Shown: positions 7,798-13,069 of the stretch, in pieces | Numbering within the stretch: the first letter of the stretch is position 1 | How the letters are laid out: the number at the start of each line of letters is the position of its first letter | Source: Dimargaris cristalligena | Taxonomy: Eukaryota > Kickxellomycota > Dimargaritomycetes > Dimargaritales > Dimargaritaceae | NCBI GenBank assembly: GCA_027576995.1 | Contig: JANBQC010000708.1 | Span: forward strand, 1 to 13,069 | Direction of reading: 5' to 3' | DNA length: 13,069 bases | Program-made: the position numbers and the translations under genes | The notes under the pieces: generated by a model | The model's input: the letters and a program-made list of their open reading frames with translations, nothing else | Told to the model about the DNA's origin: nothing | Databases searched by the model: none

Positions 7798-9837
7798 ATG
7801 ATTGGCCACCGCCGAATTACCGTTCTGGGTTTGTTGCTGCTCAAACTCAACATCGCCCAGGCCTTTTCCTTTGACGAGGACACGGGCCGCACCATCAGTT
7901 TTGGCCCCGAATTGGGATACCGCCACTACGACACCTCCGTGCAGGAATCCGGCATTTCGACCGATACCAACGATCCGCTCGAGATTGCCCGTGAATTTGT
8001 GCTCAACAAGTTCGGACTCCAATCCGAGGACTATGTGGTGCGTGACGTGTACCAAACTCAGGTTCCCCCAGTGCACCACGTCTACCTGCGCCAACGAATT
8101 AGCGGCCTGGAAGTAGCCAATGCCAACATGAACATTAACATTGATGGGGAAAACCGCATCATCTCATTTGGCTCGTCTTTTATATTCCCTCCCTCCGAGA
8201 ATGAAAATGACGAGGAAGACGATGAAAATGACGAAGAGCCCTCGGTTCCCCAACCCACCGAAGATGGGAAGGGAGAAGAGAAGTCCCCGGGCGAGTCCCA
8301 GACCCCGCCCACCAAGCGTCGTAACAGCGCCCCTGGTAGTCAAAGACCCCAACTCTACCGTCGTGAACCTGTTCTGGCCCCCACGGATGCTGTCGTTCGT
8401 TTGGCCCAGTTTATGAGAACCCCGATTCAAAACCCCGACCAGATTGTGGAACTAATGTTCGAAAATCTGGATGGCGAGGGACCGGCCATGGTGCTACAGG
8501 ACGTGGATATATCCACCGACGGAGATGTCCCGGTGGGTATGAGTTTCATTGCTACTGATGGCGGGGAGTTGGTACAGACGTACAGTATTGTTTTGCAGAC
8601 GGACCAGGCTTGGGTCCATGCCTTTGTGGATACCCAGGGTGGTAATGTGGTGGCCCTCAATAGTTGGACCGCCCACGCCCAGTACCGCGTCTTTCCTCTG
8701 GGGGCCAATGACCCAGAGGCTGACCAGCGTCAGTTAGTAGATAGCCAAAGTCTCGCCCCCGGTTTCTCGGCCACCTGGCACAGCATGGCTAACGGTACCA
8801 CCTTCACCGACACTCAAGGTAACAACGTCCACGCCCAGGCCGACCCAACCGGCCGTGGAGACTGGTTGAACCTCCCCCGGCCCCAGGGAAACAAAGACCT
8901 CCAGTTCGACTTTCCCTTGGATCTAACGCAGGCCCCCAGTGCTTACAGTGACGCCGCCATCACCAACCTGTTCTACTGGAACAATATCATCCACGATATC
9001 TTTTATAGCTACGGCTTCAACGAAGTGGCTGGTAACTTTCAGACCAGTAATGGTGACAAGGGCGGTCGGGGCGGTGACGCCGTGGTCGCCAATGGTCAGA
9101 ATGGCGCCGGGACCAACAATGCCGACTTTGCCACTCCCCCCGATGGCATCCGCCCCCGTATGCGTATGTACCTCTGGACAGTAACTAACCCTCAACGCGA
9201 CGGGGACTTGGAGAGCGATATTATCATCCACGAGTACGGCCACGGTATTTCCAACCGACTTACCGGCGGCCCTGCCAATGCCAACTGTCTAGGCTGGGGC
9301 GAGTCCGGTGGTATGGGGGAAGGCTGGAGCGACTTCTTCTCCGTTGTTTTCCGCATGAAGGCCACCCACACCGCCAGCGATAATATGCTCTTGGGCGAGT
9401 ATGTCATGGCCGGCCGGGGTATTCGCCGCTACCCCTACTCGATCAATCAGGGAACGAATCCATTCAGTTATGCTTCCCTCAATAGCATTAGTACTTATGA
9501 TCCCCACACCATCGGCACCGTATGGGCCTCCATTCTGTACGAACTCTACTGGAATCTCCTGGAAACCCTTCCCTTCCAGCCGGACTTGTACTCAGCCTCG
9601 CCCAATCATGGCAACACCCTGGCCCTCTTGCTTGTGGTGACCGGGCTTAAACTACAGCCCTGTCGACCCACGTTCGTAACGGCTCGCAATGCCATTGTGC
9701 AGGCCGAGGAGCTGCTGACCCATGGTCAGAATAAATGTGCTGTGTGGCGGGCGTTCGCCAAGCGGGGGCTGGGCATTGATGCAGCTCGTAATGGTTCTCG
9801 CTATGTGGATGGCTTTGCCGTTCCTGAAGGCTGTTAG
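7798..9837 (+). CDS. Secreted M36 metallopeptidase (fungalysin), prepro-enzyme
   Basis: This uninterrupted 679-residue frame encodes an extracellular zinc endopeptidase of the fungalysin family. Residues 1-22 are a signal peptide ending AQA. Residues about 59-116 are the FTP propeptide (DPLEIAREFVLNKFGL, then HHVYLRQRISGLEVANANMN). Residues 131-200 are a low-complexity acidic/proline linker with basic clusters KRR (173-175) and YRRE (187-190). The mature enzyme should start near 293, before AQYRVFPLGANDP, leaving about 386 residues, close to the size of known mature fungalysins. Zinc ligands and catalytic residues are visible: H478, E479 and H482 in HEYGH, and E508 in GGMGEGWSD, 30 residues on as in the family. 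Other hallmarks are NLFYWNNIIHDIFYSYGFNE, TNNADFATPPDG, ISNRLTGGP, FAKRGLG and the C-terminal PEGC. Four cysteines (497, 622, 647, 679) and two N-glycosylation sequons (332, 665) lie in the mature part. The frame stays open upstream to 7690 but without an ATG, so ATG 7798 is chosen because it follows the promoter and begins the signal peptide. No introns are seen. The total length exceeds usual family members by about 40-50 residues, all in the propeptide linker. Confidence 0.96.
   Translation: MIGHRRITVLGLLLLKLNIAQAFSFDEDTGRTISFGPELGYRHYDTSVQESGISTDTNDPLEIAREFVLNKFGLQSEDYVVRDVYQTQVPPVHHVYLRQRISGLEVANANMNINIDGENRIISFGSSFIFPPSENENDEEDDENDEEPSVPQPTEDGKGEEKSPGESQTPPTKRRNSAPGSQRPQLYRREPVLAPTDAVVRLAQFMRTPIQNPDQIVELMFENLDGEGPAMVLQDVDISTDGDVPVGMSFIATDGGELVQTYSIVLQTDQAWVHAFVDTQGGNVVALNSWTAHAQYRVFPLGANDPEADQRQLVDSQSLAPGFSATWHSMANGTTFTDTQGNNVHAQADPTGRGDWLNLPRPQGNKDLQFDFPLDLTQAPSAYSDAAITNLFYWNNIIHDIFYSYGFNEVAGNFQTSNGDKGGRGGDAVVANGQNGAGTNNADFATPPDGIRPRMRMYLWTVTNPQRDGDLESDIIIHEYGHGISNRLTGGPANANCLGWGESGGMGEGWSDFFSVVFRMKATHTASDNMLLGEYVMAGRGIRRYPYSINQGTNPFSYASLNSISTYDPHTIGTVWASILYELYWNLLETLPFQPDLYSASPNHGNTLALLLVVTGLKLQPCRPTFVTARNAIVQAEELLTHGQNKCAVWRAFAKRGLGIDAARNGSRYVDGFAVPEGC
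8188..8397 (+). other. Low-complexity linker inside the fungalysin propeptide
   Basis: Residues 131-200 of the peptidase run from PPSENENDEEDDENDEEP through a Pro/Ser/Lys/Glu stretch to TKRRNSAPG and LYRREPVLAPTDAV. The DNA is a biased GAN/GAC/GAA run at 8198-8238. The segment separates the FTP module from the rest of the propeptide and accounts for the extra length of the precursor. The basic clusters are candidate sites for kexin-type processing. Confidence 0.75.
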
Positions 9838-11479
9838 TGGTAGTCGGTTCCATAAATAGTCACATCCACTGAAGTCTACTATTGTTAATTGAAACATACG
9901 ATGTATTGCAGGAGGTAATGTATATATCTCGAGGATGATACCACTGGACAGTATTGGCGCTACAGTATAACCGTGCAGCCACCTATTCCTTTTTACCATG
10001 CTGTTGACTAACATCTTTAACACTGACATTGGTTACCCTTTTTATTAACCACTAATTGTCCCGGGCCTTGTTCCCTGGTATGAACTTCTGACTATTGGAA
10101 TAAGACATTTAATCAAAACAAATCTACCTAAAGCAAATCATCACGAAATATAAAAGTATTGATATGTTTATTAGGGAACACCATTAGTCAACCATAGTAA
10201 ATGCGATTTAGAGTCTATTGGATTAATGCCCCATAATCTGGTCAAACTATTGAAGGTTTTTCCAATCGTTAAGTGTCTACCAAACTAAAGGATATATATA
10301 TTCACTGATTCCTTGTTCGGGACAAGTAAATCACCTAACCCGGCATACTTACAGCATGCAGGGGATAGGCCTAATTACCCTGGACCAAAACCTCGAAATA
10401 TCCACCCGGGGTTACAAAATAAGGTAGCCTAGCGAATTAGTATTGGATATTTGGCCCATGGGCTCAACTCGATAGTAATATGAGAAATGCATCCTAGGCC
10501 AATCTGGAGTGTTGCGGGCTAGTTGCAGCCTCTGTAAACTTCTTGTCACTTATAATGTGGGAAAAACTCAGCAATGCGAGTAATTAAATGCAACCCTCAA
10601 TAGACACCCACCACCACCACCACCACCACCGTGATTTAGTTACCCATCTATCCATACAAACTATTGGTGGGTTGCATACATTTAACTTCGCCATTTGTTT
10701 TTAGTATACCCGAAGTTGAGGGAAAGTAGGAAGAGGCATCCAGATGATACCATTTTAATTAGGCAGGATATGATGAATGGATAAAGGGTATTGGATAATT
10801 AGCCACGAGATGGGGGTTCATATTAATTAGGTTATGCTTAATTGCCTATCACAGGACACCTGTCAATGACGCCTATCTTCTGTCTTTAACTGGTAATAAA
10901 ACGTGTGGTGGAGAGGGGTAGAGCAGGTTGTTAGTTTTACATTGTAGGATTATACCGAGTGGAGGCTGACTCCCCTACTGTACCCCCTGCACATCACCTA
11001 CCATTGGATCATGTCAACTCAAATCACCAACATATGTATTTTTTCATATAATTCCCAATATAGCAGAGTGTACATGCAAACCGAATACCAAATACCTCCT
11101 CCTCAATGAACCTTATTATTACTCCCCTTATTCTAACAATCCAGCTATCATGAGATACAGCCCATAATGGTAATTGATTTATCCAGTTTTTAGAGTAATG
11201 TGAGGGTGCTACAAATCACACTTTATAAGTATAATTCTTGAGGACTGAGCTGTCTGCACAAGATCTTACAATAATGGACCCAAAACATTCTCAGTTGGCA
11301 CAATACCTAAGTGTCTCCCACCCAACCTGGCTTACCATTTTTAAAGTTGATCAATTTAATAATTTAGATTTTTATTCACCTCTGGGATAGAACCTGTGAG
11401 CCCAACTATTTATAAATATATATCAATTATAAAGAACTGAAATCAAATCCTTGAAAACTGAACTTTATTTGAAAAAATA
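9838..11479. other. Intergenic region downstream of the peptidase gene
   Basis: No gene is seen. A canonical AATAAA is lacking in the first 250 bp after the stop; ATAAAT at 9852-9857 is the nearest poly(A)-signal-like sequence. A 125-codon minus-strand open frame at 9652-10029 is partly antisense to the peptidase and has no family resemblance. The CCA microsatellite is described separately. From about 11085 rightward CpG vanishes, 400 bp before the solo LTR begins. Confidence 0.6.
10608..10630 (+). repeat. CCA microsatellite
   Basis: Seven CCA units plus CC, flanked by TAGACA and GTGATT. It is not inside a credible reading frame. Confidence 0.92.
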
Positions 11480-11484
11480 GATGA
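11480..11484. repeat. Left target-site duplication GATGA of solo LTR copy D
   Basis: GATGA immediately precedes the LTR's first TG and is repeated exactly at 12035-12039. Five-base duplications are typical of retroelement integrase. Confidence 0.85.
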
Positions 11485-11756
11485 TGTTGGCCCACCTAAT
11501 CCTCTCTAAATATGGGAATAGCTGATTGTCCTGTCTGATCTTGCCTTATTATGCCTTATTACTCTCCCCTTGCTATATAATCCACTATGACCAGGCCCCA
11601 ATGCTTCTCATGCAATACTCCAACAGCTGATCCAATATTCCTTCTCTCTTAGTTGAGTCTTCTGGATGCAAGCCCCCTGGCTGAGGCCCTGCCCCTCACC
11701 TCTTCTTTAGTCATCCCATTGCTCTCAAGGACCCCTTGTTATGAGTAGTCCCCACA

Positions 11757-11793
11757 TATAAATAACTGGCCCCTCTGGGACCAGTTCAGTTCC
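11757..11793 (+). promoter_or_regulatory. Predicted U3 core promoter of LTR copy D
   Basis: TATAAATA at 11757-11764 lies 31 nt before the A of TTCAGTTCC (A11788). The dyad AACTGGCCCC...GGGACCAGTT at 11763-11786 fills the gap. Confidence 0.55.
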
Positions 11794-11825
11794 TCAGCTT
11801 ATTCCTTACCCCCATAGTTTACCTC

Positions 11826-11831
11826 AATAAA
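11826..11831 (+). terminator. LTR poly(A) signal AATAAA (copy D)
   Basis: AATAAA in CCTCAATAAACTC occurs about 38 nt after the predicted transcription start, and its counterparts are at 1273-1278, 5018-5023 and 192-197 (minus). This position implies a short R region. Confidence 0.5.
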
Positions 11832-12034
11832 CTCACTATACACTCACCCATTATATTAGCCAGTAGGTGTGCCCACTGCATATCCCTTACATTAGCCTAC
11901 ACTCACCCTTTATTGGCTAGTACCATGCCCCTCCCTAATGCTAATAACCTGCTTGACCAAGCCTAAGCCTGCCTACCATTAGAAGCCTATCCCCAGGACT
12001 CTTGATGGATTAAGAGTGGTTAACCCAAGTGACA

Positions 12035-12039
12035 GATGA
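12035..12039. repeat. Right target-site duplication GATGA of solo LTR copy D
   Basis: Exact repeat of 11480-11484 directly after the LTR's terminal CA. Confidence 0.85.
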
Positions 12040-12493
12040 TAAGAAGGGAAAGGTGATGATAGACTTACTGTTCCAAGTGGTGGCAGTAAGGGGGAGGATT
12101 TATACTTGAAAGGGGAAGCCTAAATGAAAAGATAGATGAATAATAGAGAAAGGGAGGGAAGATCCCAGAATATTGGATGACTAAGCAGAGGGAAAGGGAG
12201 GGGAGTTCCCAGACAATAATATTAGTTATCACAAAGGATAGGTAATACTTAGGTAACCAATAAATTTAATGTGAAATAATAAAAGGGAAAAAGGGAAAAA
12301 AAGAATGCTATTTTAAACTGTGCTTTAAACAGGGGTGCAGTCGGGCCAGGGGCAGTGTGAATGCAGGGGTACAGTCTAGTCAGGGGCAGGGATGCATCAT
12401 AGTCAAGGGTATAAAAATATACTAATGAAAATGGAGGAAAAATGACTATACTTATTAGGGGCAGGGGTAGGGGCTCATTTACTTATCAGGGAT
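12040..12493. other. G/A-rich, CpG-poor segment between LTR D and the variant LTR end
   Basis: There is no gene. Two imperfect tandem duplications are visible: an AGAGAAAGGGAGGGAAGATC-type unit at 12145-12169 and 12187-12213, and an AGGGGTRCAGTC...GGGGCAG unit of about 34 bp at 12331-12364 and 12365-12398. A TATAAAAA element is at 12410-12417. The segment could be the U3 part of the variant LTR whose end lies at 12494-12701, but no matching 5' end or target duplication was found. Confidence 0.45.
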
Positions 12494-12701
12494 GTACTTC
12501 CAATAAGTGCGAAAAATAGATAAAAAATAAAAGTAGGTCAAAATGTGGTAAATTCACCACACCTGTACTCTGCCTTTATTAGTTAGTACCATGCTTATAC
12601 CTAATTCTAGTAGCCTACTTAGCTGGGTCTAAGCCCCACCTACTGTTAGAAGCCAATCCTCAGGACTCTTAACAGACTAATAGTAGTTATCCCAGGCAAC
12701 A
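12494..12701 (+). mobile_element. Variant LTR 3' end, plus strand, partial
   Basis: The last 128 bp (12574-12701, ending CCCAGGCAACA) match the U5 ends of the standard LTRs, with a decayed hairpin (ACTCTT...AATAGT). The preceding 80 bp (12494-12573) match only the minus-strand segment 4678-4602, including AATAGATA, AATAAAAGTAGG and GTGGTAAATTCACCAC. AATAAA at 12528 would serve as a poly(A) signal if this is an LTR. The right flank GGGTT has no duplicate nearby. It is a second LTR subtype or a chimera sharing U5 with the main family. Confidence 0.6.
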
Positions 12702-13069
12702 GGGTTATATATATATAAATTTAAAGAGATTATTGAGGGAAATAATACCAGTATCTCTAAAGAATAAGGTTTCATAAACAGAGTTGGCTTTAAAATCAGA
12801 ATGGCATACATTGTTTAATGAAAGAAAAAATGGGCTTAAATATGATGAAATGATAATTATAATCAAATGAGATTAGGAAGGCCTCCAGGTCATTTGCAAG
12901 GGGTTTTGATGTCATCAGTGGCCTTGGCTATTGAGTAGGTCCATGTTGTGGTGGTTAGCCTTCCAGCCAACAACTTCAGAAGTGATGAAGGGGTCATTCA
13001 TTAGGCCCAATATTAATACCTGTGCCATGAGCATGTAGTTAATTTCTGTAATGATGGGTATATATTGCA
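12702..13069. other. CpG-free sequence at right edge, possible coding remnant on the minus strand
   Basis: There are no CpG dinucleotides. On the minus strand a frame is open from the window edge to a TGA at 12917-12915, about 50 codons, including LMNDPFITSEVVGWKANHHN and MDLLNSQGH. The amino-acid mix looks more protein-like than elsewhere in these AT-rich stretches, but no family is recognised. It may belong to a decayed element continuing to the right. A TA dinucleotide run is at 12706-12715. Confidence 0.25.

Larger units (their letters stand above)
11485..12034 (+). mobile_element. Solo LTR copy D, complete, with target duplication
   Basis: This 550-bp LTR starts TGTTGGCCCACC and ends CCCAAGTGACA, and is flanked on both sides by GATGA. 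Identical flanks and absence of internal sequence are the signature of a solo LTR left by recombination between the two LTRs of an inserted retrotransposon. Predicted parts are U3 11485-11787, transcription start near A11788, AATAAA at 11826-11831, and U5 to 12034 with the ACTCTT...AAGAGT hairpin (11998-12017). This copy defines the true boundaries of the family. It contains no CpG in 550 bp despite many C and G. Confidence 0.92.

Noticed and set aside
9652..10029. 125-codon minus-strand open frame across the end of the peptidase gene
   Set aside because: The half inside the gene is a shadow of the coding frame. The rest is ordinary AT-rich DNA and the translation shows no domain.
1..13069. 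tRNA, rRNA, CRISPR or bacterial operon features
   Set aside because: No tRNA arm patterns, no regularly spaced direct repeats, no Shine-Dalgarno-led gene strings. The content is eukaryotic in style.

Overview
The window looks like a gene-poor stretch of nuclear DNA from a fungus. The one clear protein gene encodes a secreted M36 metallopeptidase (fungalysin), a family best known from fungi. It has a GC-rich, CpG-rich coding sequence, sits in AT-rich intergenic DNA, and is followed by the relics of an LTR retroelement family. A TATA box followed about 31 nt later by an initiator-like motif, and ATG contexts of the CCACCATG type, fit eukaryotic promoters. An early-diverging fungus is possible, but the sequence does not prove it.

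Layout. Positions 1-1487 hold two copies of one LTR family in head-to-head inverted orientation (minus-strand copy 1-568, plus-strand copy 923-1487) around a 354-bp spacer. Positions 1488-3400 are AT-rich with no supportable gene. A GC-rich, CpG-rich patch at 3708-3867 on the minus strand looks like the first exon of a small unrecognised gene. Positions 4473-5226 hold a second composite: an inverted 3' LTR fragment (4473-4678) joined directly to a nearly complete plus-strand LTR (4679-5226). Positions 5227-7700 are intergenic and hold only a tiny proline-rich ORF of doubtful status. The fungalysin gene runs from 7798 to 9837. Positions 9838-11479 are intergenic with a CCA microsatellite. The last 1.6 kb holds a clean solo LTR (11485-12034) flanked by a 5-bp target duplication GATGA, then a G/A-rich duplicated stretch, then another partial LTR of the variant type (12494-12701), then a possible decayed coding remnant at the right edge.

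How the parts relate. The fungalysin is made as a prepro-enzyme: signal peptide, FTP propeptide, an unusual acidic/proline linker with basic clusters, then a catalytic domain with HEYGH and the downstream glutamate. No functional partner is encoded nearby. The LTR family has left no supportable gag-pol gene here. Its copies carry recognisable promoter and poly(A) signals, long conserved hairpins and almost no CpG dinucleotides, while the fungalysin gene is rich in CpG. That contrast suggests long-term cytosine methylation of the repeats and not of the gene. I did not find a clearly new biological system. The best leads are the CpG erasure, the conserved hairpin between TATA and initiator in the LTRs, the chimeric LTR ends, and the propeptide insertion in the peptidase.
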